A DNA stretch of 5,719 nucleotides from Bacillota bacterium (GCA_023415145.1 JAEZLW010000152.1:1-5719), one strand, 5' to 3'. Counted from the stretch's first letter, positions 1-5,581 are shown. Program-made: numbers and translations. Notes: generated by a model from the letters alone, not told the origin.

Positions 1-267
1 ACGGTGGCCATGGCGCTGTTAATGCGCCAGCCGCTGATGCTTGTATTGATTGCCTTTACAATGGTCATGTCTTCGGTCTCGGTCATTGTACAGAGGGTTT
101 ATTTTAAGCTCACGCATGGCAAGCGTATTATCAAGATGTCGCCTATCCATTACCACTTCGAGCTGAGTGGTTATTCGGAAACGCAAGTCGTGGCACTGTA
201 TGCCATCGTTACCGGCATTTTGTCCCTGGTGGCAATCCTATCCATGAATGTGACCGGCATATACTAA
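1..267 (+). CDS. mraY: MraY, phospho-MurNAc-pentapeptide transferase, C-terminal part (5' end outside window)
   Basis: MraY is the integral membrane enzyme that moves phospho-MurNAc-pentapeptide from UDP to undecaprenyl phosphate, giving lipid I on the cytoplasmic face. Only the last 88 codons are here; the frame is open to the first base, so the GTG at 4 is an internal codon, not a start. Visible are a hydrophobic helix (about residues 8-30 of the fragment), a basic cytoplasmic loop with KLTHGKRIIKMSPIHYHFEL, and a final hydrophobic helix ending near the stop. The PIHYHFELSGYSE stretch is the MraY signature that normally reads as three histidines (HHH) followed by FE; here the middle one is Tyr (TAC at 151-153). 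The gene is followed 41 bases later by murD, as in typical dcw clusters. Identification is firm; whether the His-to-Tyr change matters cannot be told from sequence. Confidence 0.95.
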   Translation, partial: TVAMALLMRQPLMLVLIAFTMVMSSVSVIVQRVYFKLTHGKRIIKMSPIHYHFELSGYSETQVVALYAIVTGILSLVAILSMNVTGIY

Positions 268-294
268 TTCAGATACGGCACATTATCCGGCTGT

Positions 295-302
295 AAGGGG
301 GT
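295..302 (+). promoter_or_regulatory. Ribosome binding site of murD
   Basis: AAGGGGGT lies six bases upstream of a TTG at 309. No ATG or GTG in this frame sits at a suitable distance, so this site decides for the TTG start. The first methionine codon inside the gene is codon 9, which would cut into the N-terminal nucleotide-binding fold. Confidence 0.7.
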
Positions 303-308
303 ATTTGC

Positions 309-1670
309 TTGAACTGGGAGAACAAGAACGTGATGGTCGTGGGCATGGCCCGCAGCGGTGTGGCTGCTGCGCAGTTATTGGCAAGACACGGCGCAACGCC
401 CTTTTTGGTGGACCAAAAGAAGCGGGAAGAGCTGCGCATCTCCCTGGACGAGCTTGATACGCTCCCGGTCAGATGGCACTTGGGTGAGGAACCGCAAGCG
501 CTGCTAGATCAGGTGGATGCCATTGTCATAAGTCCCGGTGTTCCAATCCAGTCGCCGTTTATTGCAAAGGCCAGGGCGATGGGCCTGCCGGTGGTGGCGG
601 AATTGGAGCTGGGTTACCAGTTGACGGAAGGTACCACTGTGGCCGTAACCGGCACCAACGGCAAGACAACTACGGTATCGCTGCTGGGAGAAATCTTCAA
701 AAACGCCGGGAAATTAACGTATGTGGCGGGGAACATCGGCTATCCCATGTGTCTGGCCGCCATGGAAAGCCGCCGGGAGGACGTGATCGTGGCGGAGGTA
801 TCCAGCTTCCAGCTGGAAAGCATCGATACCTTCCACCCCAAGGTGGCGGCCATCCTGAACATCACGGAGGACCATCTGAACCGCCATGGAACCATGCAGG
901 AATACATCCGCATGAAAGCGCGGATTTTTGAAAACCAAAGCAGCCAGGATGTGGCGGTGCTGAACTTCGACGATCCCATTTTGCAGGAAATGGCGGGACA
1001 ATTGAAAAGCCGGGTGGCCTGGTTCTCCAGGACACAGGCGGTGCCCCTTGGTGCCTTTGTGGAAAATGGCAAAATCATGTGCGCCTGGGGCGGGGAAACC
1101 CGGCCCGTGTGCGATGTGGACGCTGTGTACATTCCCGGCCCGCATAATTTGGAAAACGCGCTGGCGGCTACGGCGGTGGCGGTGGCCATGGGCGTGCCTG
1201 CGCCTGTGATCCGTCATTCGCTTCGCACCTTCCAGGGTGTGGAGCACCGCATTGAGCGGACAAGGGAGCTGGGTGGCGTTGTCTACTTCAACGATAGCAA
1301 GGGGACCAACGTTGACTCCACCATCAAGGCCGTGCAGACCATGAGGGTACCCACCGTGATCATACTGGGGGGGTATGACAAGCACGCCGACTTTTCACCC
1401 CTGGCCAGGGAAATGGCAGCTTCACCCTGTATGACCCATGCGGTTTTGCTGGGGCAAACGGCGGAACAGATCGAAAAGGCGCTGCTTAATGCCGGCTTTG
1501 ACCGCATCACCCATGTCACTACCCTAAAGGATGCCATCGACAAGGCACGTGCCCTTGCCGTATCCGGAGGCAATGTTCTCTTTTCCCCGGCTTGCGCCAG
1601 CTTTGATATGTTCTCAGATTATGAGCAGCGGGGCCGCATCTTTAAGGAGTTGGTGAATGACCTAGTCTAA
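309..1670 (+). CDS. murD: MurD, UDP-N-acetylmuramoyl-L-alanine--D-glutamate ligase
   Basis: MurD is the cytoplasmic ATP-dependent ligase that adds D-glutamate to UDP-MurNAc-L-Ala. The 453-residue product has the usual family length and three-domain order. An N-terminal Rossmann-like UDP-binding domain carries GMARSG (12-17). The central ATPase domain has the P-loop GTNGKTTT at 115-122, and the ITEDHLNRHG block followed by Lys203 in MKARIF, which aligns with the carbamylated lysine of E. coli MurD. Next comes EHRIE near 312-316. The C-terminal domain holds NDSKGTN (328-334) and SPACASFD (426-433), which form part of the D-Glu/ATP site. The start is TTG at 309, with a good ribosome binding site and an N-terminus that fits the family. 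It follows mraY by 41 bases and probably shares its transcript. Downstream it is separated from ftsW by an unusual 414-base spacer. No sign of damage. Confidence 0.97.
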   Translation: MNWENKNVMVVGMARSGVAAAQLLARHGATPFLVDQKKREELRISLDELDTLPVRWHLGEEPQALLDQVDAIVISPGVPIQSPFIAKARAMGLPVVAELELGYQLTEGTTVAVTGTNGKTTTVSLLGEIFKNAGKLTYVAGNIGYPMCLAAMESRREDVIVAEVSSFQLESIDTFHPKVAAILNITEDHLNRHGTMQEYIRMKARIFENQSSQDVAVLNFDDPILQEMAGQLKSRVAWFSRTQAVPLGAFVENGKIMCAWGGETRPVCDVDAVYIPGPHNLENALAATAVAVAMGVPAPVIRHSLRTFQGVEHRIERTRELGGVVYFNDSKGTNVDSTIKAVQTMRVPTVIILGGYDKHADFSPLAREMAASPCMTHAVLLGQTAEQIEKALLNAGFDRITHVTTLKDAIDKARALAVSGGNVLFSPACASFDMFSDYEQRGRIFKELVNDLV

Positions 1671-1682
1671 GGATGAAGGATT

Positions 1683-1723
1683 TCGCGTCTGCGGACGCGA
1701 CCAGGGCTTTCCGATCGCCCTGG
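1683..1723. repeat. Two adjacent GC-rich stem-loops just after murD
   Basis: TCGCGTC (1683-1689) pairs perfectly with GACGCGA (1694-1700) around a TGCG loop. Immediately next, CCAGGGC (1701-1707) pairs with GCCCTGG (1717-1723) around a nine-base loop. They begin 12 bases after the murD stop and could slow or partly stop transcription, but there is no T-tract behind them, so a standard intrinsic terminator is not supported. Confidence 0.65.
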
Positions 1724-1739
1724 ACCTTCGGGGGCCAAC

Positions 1740-1778
1740 TTCATTAATAAGATTCACTATTACTTATTGAATGATGAA
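1740..1778. repeat. AT-rich imperfect stem-loop
   Basis: AATAAG (1746-1751) pairs with CTTATT (1763-1768). An outer stem of TTCATT (1740-1745) with AATGATGAA (1770-1778) continues it past a bulged G. It is a sharp island of AT-rich sequence between two GC-rich hairpin groups, which may mark a junction between two repeat modules. Confidence 0.45.
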
Positions 1779-1818
1779 TTGGAAATAGGCCTCTGAACAA
1801 CATCCTCCCCGGGGGTGT

Positions 1819-1844
1819 AACGAGGGGACCGAAGTCCCCTCGTT
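1819..1844. repeat. Perfect 11-bp stem-loop with CGAA tetraloop
   Basis: AACGAGGGGAC (1819-1829) is the exact reverse complement of GTCCCCTCGTT (1834-1844), with loop CGAA. It is the strongest single simple hairpin in the spacer. Only three T residues follow within the arm and its edge, so terminator function is possible but weak. Confidence 0.7.
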
Positions 1845-1853
1845 TGAAGTCGT

Positions 1854-1897
1854 CTCCTCCGGCTTTGCCGGAGGGGCGGGGCGTTTGCGAAGCAAAC
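1854..1897. repeat. Two stem-loops with three-base loops (TTT and GAA)
   Basis: CTCCTCCGGC (1854-1863) pairs with GCCGGAGGGG (1867-1876) with one G-T wobble and loop TTT. GTTTGC (1883-1888) pairs perfectly with GCAAAC (1892-1897) with loop GAA. The second contains the core GCGAAGC, known from biophysical work as an exceptionally stable DNA mini-hairpin. Confidence 0.65.
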
Positions 1898-1905
1898 ATT
1901 CCTTG

Positions 1906-1980
1906 CACGGTTTCCTGGCCGTCTGTGCTACAGCGTCCAAGCGAAGCGCAGGACACTGTAGGGCATACAAGGAAGCCGTG
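1906..1980. repeat. Long compound hairpin with nested GCGAAGC tip
   Basis: The outer arms CACGGTTTCCT (1906-1916) and AGGAAGCCGTG (1970-1980) pair over 11 positions with a single wobble. After an asymmetric internal loop, inner arms CTACAGCGTCC (1928-1938) and GGACACTGTAG (1951-1961) pair with one mismatch. The tip contains another GCGAAGC (1941-1947). The 75-base structure is symmetric, so the strand of any transcript is not determined by it. It could be a processing site, a small structured RNA, or simply the core of a repeat element. Confidence 0.55.
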
Positions 1981-1986
1981 AAAAAC

Positions 1987-2015
1987 TCGCAAAAAGGGCA
2001 AAGCCATTTTTGCGA
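1987..2015. repeat. Stem-loop with paired A5/T5 and GGC-AAA-GCC tip
   Basis: TCGCAAAAA (1987-1995) pairs perfectly with TTTTTGCGA (2007-2015). Within it, after one G/A mismatch, GGC (1997-1999) pairs with GCC (2003-2005) around loop AAA. The T5 run lies inside the stem's right arm, so on either strand this resembles a bidirectional terminator shape, but with a weak GC core of three pairs. Confidence 0.5.
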
Positions 2016-2033
2016 AACATATGCTCCCTCCCT

Positions 2034-2068
2034 CCCCCGAGGGGCCTGTCAGGCGGAATTGCACCGCC
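2034..2068. repeat. Small stem-loops just upstream of the ftsW ribosome binding site
   Basis: CCCC (2034-2037) faces GGGG (2041-2044). GCCT (2044-2047) can pair with AGGC (2051-2054). Alternatively GGCGG (2052-2056) pairs with CCGCC (2064-2068) around a seven-base loop. The last ends three bases before the purine-rich AAAGGTAAGGAAG that precedes the ftsW ATG, so it could affect ribosome access, though the binding site itself stays unpaired in this fold. Confidence 0.35.
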
Positions 2069-2084
2069 GGAAAGGTAAGGAAGC

Positions 2085-3242
2085 ATGACGGACATAAAGG
2101 CCGCCGGGAGGGCGGACAATCGAGCGGTACCGGTGAAAAGGCAGCGTGGCGTGGATGGTGCCATGGTTGTAACGCTGATGCTCTTGCTGATGGCTGGGCT
2201 TTTGGTATTGTTCAGCGCAACATACTATACAGCCCAGGACAGAGGCGATGCTTTGAGCGAGGTTAAAGAGCAGCTCATAGGTATCGGGGTGGGGCTTGTG
2301 GCGTTGGTTGCCACATCACGGGTGCCCTTCGCCTTTTGGAAAAAGCCATGGGTGGTTCTATCCGGCCTGGCAGCCAGTGCCGTGCTGCTGGTTCTGGTGC
2401 TGATCCCCGGCATCGGCGTATACCTGAATGGGTCTAGAAGGTGGCTGAACCTTGCGGGAATGAGCTTTCAGCCGTCGGAGCTTTGCAAATTTGCGGTGGT
2501 TGTCTTTCTGGCCACAGCGCTTTCCAACAGCGGCGACAGTGTGCGGTTTTTGTTCCGAGGCATTGTGCCGCTGATGGTGATACCGGCTTTCTTTTTCCTG
2601 CTGATCCTGGAGCAGCCCAATCTTTCCACTGCCATGTCCATTCTAATGGTCAGCGGCGTGATGATTTTGATGGCGGGTGCCAAATGGAAACATTTGGGTC
2701 TGATGGGGATATTGGGTGTGGCGGCAGGTTTGTTTTATGCCTGGAGTGAGCCATACCGGAGGGAGCGGCTTTTGTCCTTCCGTGACCCATTTGCCAAGAT
2801 GAGCGATGAGGGGTATCAATTGGCCCAGTCCCTGATCGCCTTTGGTTCAGGCGGGCTGTACGGTATGGGGCTGGGGCGGGGCCGGCAAAAGTATGCCTTC
2901 CTGCCTTATCCGGAAAGCGACTTTATATTCGCCATCGTGGGAGAGGATTTCGGGCTGTTTGGCTGCCTGGTGGTCATTGCACTGTTTGCGGTTTTTATGT
3001 TTGTGGGCATGCGTATCGCCGTAACCTGCAAGGACAAGTTCGGATGCCTGCTTGCGGCGGGGATTACCTCCATGATCACCATACAGGCATTTCTGAACAT
3101 GGGGGTGGTGGTGGGAATCCTTCCTACAACAGGCTTGCCTCTTCCGTTCTTTAGTAAGGGAGGTACCTCCATTTCCATCCTGATGGCGGCTGTGGGCATT
3201 CTACTCAACATCAGCCGAAGCGGCGAACGCAACCTTAGGTAG
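2085..3242 (+). CDS. ftsW: FtsW/SpoVE, SEDS-family peptidoglycan glycosyltransferase
   Basis: SEDS proteins polymerise lipid II into glycan strands together with a class B penicillin-binding protein; FtsW acts at the septum, and the close relative SpoVE serves sporulation. The 385-residue product is highly hydrophobic, with about ten membrane helices, the first near residues 26-46. Family blocks are clear: NGSRRWL (115-121), FQPSELCKF (128-136), PYRRERLLSF (223-232), GYQLAQSLIAFGSGG (from 243), and ESDFIFAIVGEDFG. In the last, Asp279 aligns with the catalytic Asp297 of E. coli FtsW. Near the C-terminus TGLPLPFF (349-356) is followed by SKGGTS, where Lys358 replaces the usual Tyr of SYGGSS/SYGGTS. 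The ATG at 2085 follows AAAGGTAAGGAAG. The dcw location favours a vegetative division role, but in Bacillus this slot holds spoVE, so FtsW versus SpoVE is not settled. murG does not follow. Confidence 0.93.
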   Translation: MTDIKAAGRADNRAVPVKRQRGVDGAMVVTLMLLLMAGLLVLFSATYYTAQDRGDALSEVKEQLIGIGVGLVALVATSRVPFAFWKKPWVVLSGLAASAVLLVLVLIPGIGVYLNGSRRWLNLAGMSFQPSELCKFAVVVFLATALSNSGDSVRFLFRGIVPLMVIPAFFFLLILEQPNLSTAMSILMVSGVMILMAGAKWKHLGLMGILGVAAGLFYAWSEPYRRERLLSFRDPFAKMSDEGYQLAQSLIAFGSGGLYGMGLGRGRQKYAFLPYPESDFIFAIVGEDFGLFGCLVVIALFAVFMFVGMRIAVTCKDKFGCLLAAGITSMITIQAFLNMGVVVGILPTTGLPLPFFSKGGTSISILMAAVGILLNISRSGERNLR

Positions 3243-3278
3243 TCCGTCTCACTCCATTTTTCTCTCTCCTCACCAAAT

Positions 3279-3310
3279 TTTCCCGCTGACATAGGATGAA
3301 GCACGGGAAA
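3279..3310. repeat. Inverted repeat in the ftsW-murA spacer
   Basis: TTTCCCG (3279-3285) is the exact reverse complement of CGGGAAA (3304-3310), with 18 bases between. It lies eight bases before the murA ribosome binding site. The stem is short and the loop long and no T-run follows, so function is uncertain. The 88-base spacer also has a pyrimidine-rich stretch (3243-3284) with no gene. Confidence 0.3.
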
Positions 3311-3317
3311 TAACGGT

Positions 3318-3325
3318 GGAGGTGA
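3318..3325 (+). promoter_or_regulatory. Ribosome binding site that fixes the murA start
   Basis: GGAGGTGA matches the 16S anti-Shine-Dalgarno very well and sits five bases before the ATG at 3331. A GTG at 3316 opens the same frame five codons earlier, but it overlaps this site and has no binding site of its own, so the true start is 3331. Confidence 0.85.
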
Positions 3326-3330
3326 AACAC

Positions 3331-4584
3331 ATGGGATTTTTCCGTGTGGAGGGTGGGACGCCCTTGGCGGGTTCCGTCCGCGTGAACAGCGCCAAGAATG
3401 CGGTGCTGCCCATTTTGGCTGCCAGCATTTTGACCATGGAGGAAGTCACACTGCTGGACTGCCCTAATATCAGCGACGCCCATCATATGGCTGATATATT
3501 GGAAATCTTGGGCTGCCGGATCACCCGTTCGGAAGGCACGATGCATATTGTCTCCAGCGAATTACATAATTGGGAAATGCCAGACAGCCTCTCCAAGCAG
3601 ATACGTTCCTCCATATTTTTGCTGGGGCCAATCCTGGGCCGATTCCGCAGGGCAACGGTGACCTATCCCGGTGGGTGCGAAATAGGCATGCGGCCCATCG
3701 ACCTGCATTTGCAGGGGCTGCGCAGGCTGGGTGTAACCATCCTGGAAGAGGGCGGGCTGATCCACTGCGACGGGCGTGACATGCACGCGGCTGACGTTCA
3801 CTTTGACTATCCCAGCGTAGGCGCTACGGAAAACGTGATGATGGCGGCGGTTCTGATCCCGGGAACGACCACCATCCACAACGCAGCCAGGGAACCGGAG
3901 ATTGAGGATCTGCAAAGATTCATCAATGCCATGGGTGGCAATGTGCGTGGTGCGGGCACCCATACTATCCAGGTAAAAGGCGTCAAGGCCCTTCACGGTG
4001 CGGTATACCGCCCCATCCCCGACAGGATTGTTGCGGGCACATTATTGGCGGCTGCGGCTATCACCGGCGGCGAGGTACACTTGGACAACGCTCCCGTCAG
4101 GGACATGGTGGCGGTGCTGGCAAAGCTTCGCGAAATGGGCTGTGATATACGGGACAAAATTGGCACCATCGATTTGAAAGCGCCCAAGCGGCTAACCGCC
4201 TTCCAGCAGCTTCAAACGCAGCCCCATCCAGGTTTTCCTACCGACATGCAGGTGCAGATGCTGGCATTGGCGGCCATCGCAAAGGGAACATCCATTGTGG
4301 TGGAGAATGTGTTTGAGAACAGGTTTACTCACGCGGGGGACTTGAACCGCATGGGTGCCAACATCATGGTCAACGGCCGCATGGCCATTGTCCAGGGTGT
4401 GGAAGCGCTTTACGGCGCGAGGGTGAACGCAAGGGACCTTCGCGGAGGCGCGGCACTGGTTATCGCCGGTCTGGCCGCACAGGGCATCACTGAGGTGGAT
4501 AATGTGCACCTGATTGACCGGGGATATGAGAACCTGGAAGGGATGCTTATAAGCCTGGGCGCGAAGATACAAAGGATTGAATGA
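3331..4584 (+). CDS. murA: MurA, UDP-N-acetylglucosamine 1-carboxyvinyltransferase
   Basis: MurA transfers enolpyruvate from phosphoenolpyruvate to UDP-GlcNAc in the cytoplasm, the first committed step of peptidoglycan synthesis. From the ATG at 3331 the protein has 417 residues, almost the same as E. coli MurA, and the numbering nearly coincides. Lys22-Asn23 in SAKNAVLPIL bind substrate. Cys116 in GGCEIGMRPIDLH is the loop cysteine (Cys115 in E. coli) attacked by fosfomycin. Asp305 in PTDMQVQ is the catalytic acid/base and Arg397 in DRGYE closes the active site. The LRGGAALVIAGLAAQG block is intact. Having the Cys rather than Asp predicts an enzyme sensitive to fosfomycin. It follows ftsW by 88 bases and precedes ftsQ by 30, so cotranscription with ftsQ is likely. 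Many Bacillota carry two murA copies; which one this is cannot be told here. Confidence 0.97.
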   Translation: MGFFRVEGGTPLAGSVRVNSAKNAVLPILAASILTMEEVTLLDCPNISDAHHMADILEILGCRITRSEGTMHIVSSELHNWEMPDSLSKQIRSSIFLLGPILGRFRRATVTYPGGCEIGMRPIDLHLQGLRRLGVTILEEGGLIHCDGRDMHAADVHFDYPSVGATENVMMAAVLIPGTTTIHNAAREPEIEDLQRFINAMGGNVRGAGTHTIQVKGVKALHGAVYRPIPDRIVAGTLLAAAAITGGEVHLDNAPVRDMVAVLAKLREMGCDIRDKIGTIDLKAPKRLTAFQQLQTQPHPGFPTDMQVQMLALAAIAKGTSIVVENVFENRFTHAGDLNRMGANIMVNGRMAIVQGVEALYGARVNARDLRGGAALVIAGLAAQGITEVDNVHLIDRGYENLEGMLISLGAKIQRIE

Positions 4585-4601
4585 TTGAATTACCGAAGCT
4601 G

Positions 4602-4609
4602 AGGAGGTG
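4602..4609 (+). promoter_or_regulatory. Ribosome binding site of ftsQ/divIB
   Basis: AGGAGGTG is a near-ideal site five bases before the ATG at 4615, within the 30-base gap after murA. It confirms this start over internal Met codons such as codon 14. Confidence 0.85.
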
Positions 4610-4614
4610 CCGAA

Positions 4615-5433
4615 ATGGCACAGCATGGCGGCCCTCATAGGGTGCGTGAGGATATGCGCACAGGGCCGGTGCCGGCCCGAATACCGGAAAATCTGAAAAG
4701 GTCCCGCCCCAAGGGCAGGGGCCTTTGGGCCGTTCTTTGCCTGCTCTTTGTACTGGTGGGGGTCGGGATCATACTGCATAGTACATTGTTCCGCCTAAAG
4801 CGCGTTCAGGTGGTGGGCACTTCCTACCGTACACCCCAGGAGGTGGTGACGCTGGCCGGGGTTGCGGAGGGGGACAACATACTTCTGCTGGACGAGGACA
4901 TCATTCGTGACAGAATCAATGCTGACCGGTACCTTATTTTTCAGAAGATGCAGCGGGATTATCCTGACGGGCTGATTCTGCAGGTGTTTGAACGAATACC
5001 GCGTGTAAATATCCAATCCATGGGCGTACAGTATACACTGGATTGGGAAGGAATGGTTCTGGAACAGACGCAGACGCTGCAATTGACCGAAGGGCTGGTG
5101 GCCGTTACCGGCCTTCAAATCACTTCCAGCACGCTTGGCCGCTACATTGCCTGCCAAAGGGAGGAACAGCTTGCCGCCTTTAGAAAGGTGTTGTCTGAGA
5201 TGGCTCTGCAGGAAATAATCTCCCAAATTTCGGAATTAAATCTTGCAGATATGGACAATCTGTATTTGGTATCTGTTGACGGTTTCACCATCCGGCTGGG
5301 GGATGCCGGGGATATGCAGGCCAAAATAGGTGCTATGCGGGCTGTGCTTGATTATTTGCACGAGACGGGCCGCGAGAAGGGGAGCATTGATGTTTCCGCT
5401 CCCATCAATCCCACCTATATTCCCATGGAGTAA
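4615..5433 (+). CDS. ftsQ: FtsQ/DivIB, cell division scaffold protein
   Basis: FtsQ/DivIB is a single-pass membrane protein of the divisome that links FtsL and FtsB/DivIC partners to septal peptidoglycan synthesis; it has no enzymatic activity. The 272-residue product has the classic layout. A basic cytoplasmic tail (1-35, ending in KRSRPKGRG) is followed by one membrane helix (about 36-56) and an outside POTRA domain (about 58-128, from FRLKRVQVVGTSY to QVFERIPRV). A beta domain follows, with DWEGMVLEQ (143-151) and the closing strand pattern LYLVSVDGFTIRLGD (216-230). Near the C-terminus DVSAPINPTYIP resembles the usual terminal stretch of the family. Low sequence conservation is normal for FtsQ; topology and position after murA carry the call. 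It is the last gene before a control region and likely ends the operon. Confidence 0.9.
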   Translation: MAQHGGPHRVREDMRTGPVPARIPENLKRSRPKGRGLWAVLCLLFVLVGVGIILHSTLFRLKRVQVVGTSYRTPQEVVTLAGVAEGDNILLLDEDIIRDRINADRYLIFQKMQRDYPDGLILQVFERIPRVNIQSMGVQYTLDWEGMVLEQTQTLQLTEGLVAVTGLQITSSTLGRYIACQREEQLAAFRKVLSEMALQEIISQISELNLADMDNLYLVSVDGFTIRLGDAGDMQAKIGAMRAVLDYLHETGREKGSIDVSAPINPTYIPME

Positions 5434-5442
5434 AAGCTGGCG

Positions 5443-5514
5443 AAAAATGGGGGATAATGGGAGAAAAATATGAAAAAACATCGGATTTTCAACGGTTTTC
5501 CCTTGCGGTTTTTT
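5443..5514. other. AT-rich segment with roughly phased A and T tracts
   Basis: Runs of A or T lie at 5443-5447, 5464-5468, 5473-5478, 5486-5489, 5496-5499 and 5509-5514, with centres about one or two helical turns apart. Such spacing can bend DNA. It directly precedes a promoter candidate. No convincing terminator for the murA-ftsQ transcript is seen; GAAAAAAC (5472-5479) and GTTTTTTC (5508-5515) are complementary but the stem is AT-only with a long loop. Confidence 0.35.
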
Positions 5515-5531
5515 CCTAAAACAGGTACAAT
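5503..5531 (+). promoter_or_regulatory. Candidate housekeeping promoter P1
   Basis: TTGCGG (5503-5508) and TACAAT (5526-5531) are separated by 17 bases. The -10 box matches five of six consensus positions, the -35 box only three. The AT-rich phased tracts lie just upstream. A start near 5538 would give a leader of about 170 bases that contains the inverted repeat at 5553-5581. Confidence 0.35.
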
Positions 5532-5552
5532 GTATATTGGTAAGCTGGGGAA

Positions 5553-5581
5553 TTGAATGTTCATCTCCAAGGAACATTTGA
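5553..5581. repeat. Inverted repeat, possible operator or leader hairpin
   Basis: AATGTTC (5556-5562) is the exact reverse complement of GAACATT (5572-5578), nine bases apart. With two wobble pairs and one more A-T pair the symmetry runs from 5553 to 5581. It lies between the two promoter candidates, where a repressor site for P1 readthrough or an activator site upstream of P2 would fit. It does not match the Gram-positive LexA box, which has the opposite arm order. Confidence 0.4.

Larger units (their letters stand above)
1671..2084. repeat. Hairpin-packed intergenic block, probably one or more dispersed non-coding repeat modules
   Basis: This is the only gap over 300 bases in the window and I see no credible gene in it. 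Reading frames exist on both strands but none has family features or a good ribosome binding site. Instead the segment is almost continuously self-complementary: at least nine stem-loops lie between 1683 and 2068, several with perfect stems of 7 to 11 bp and very short loops (TTT, GAA, AAA, CGAA). The stems are GC-rich in most modules and AT-rich in one. None is followed by a clear T-run, so they do not look like simple terminators. Its composition is unlike the flanking genes. Insertion of a repeat element (or two adjacent ones) between murD and ftsW is inferred; copy number in the genome cannot be seen here. Confidence 0.6.

Noticed and set aside
714..1385. Long minus-strand frame inside murD
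   Set aside because: His- and Gly-rich product is the typical shadow of a GC-biased third codon position in murD, which is clearly the real gene.
1673..1747. 24-codon frame starting three bases after the murD stop
   Set aside because: ATG lacks a proper ribosome binding site and the peptide only spells the two hairpins at 1683-1723.
1801..2015. CRISPR array
   Set aside because: Hairpins differ in sequence and length; there is no regular direct repeat with uniform spacers.
1744..2064. Minus-strand frame of about 106 codons across the spacer
   Set aside because: Its length comes from the self-complementary GC-rich repeats; no convincing start signal or protein features.
1671..2084. Degenerate murG or other pseudogene in the murD-ftsW gap
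   Set aside because: No frame on either strand shows MurG motifs or any other recognisable protein fragment.
1885..2088. 67-codon + strand reading frame in the hairpin block
   Set aside because: It consists of translated hairpin repeats, has no ribosome binding site, no family motifs, and overlaps the ftsW start.
3286..3314. Promoter-like CTGACA-17-AATAAC before murA
   Set aside because: Transcription would start around 3321, inside the murA ribosome binding site, leaving no usable leader.
4192..4779. Long minus-strand frame across the end of murA and start of ftsQ
   Set aside because: It runs opposite to two well-supported genes and has no recognisable domain or start signal.
5508..5515. 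Intrinsic terminator after ftsQ ending in six T residues
   Set aside because: The only complementary arm upstream is AT-only with a 28-base loop, and no GC stem precedes the T-run.
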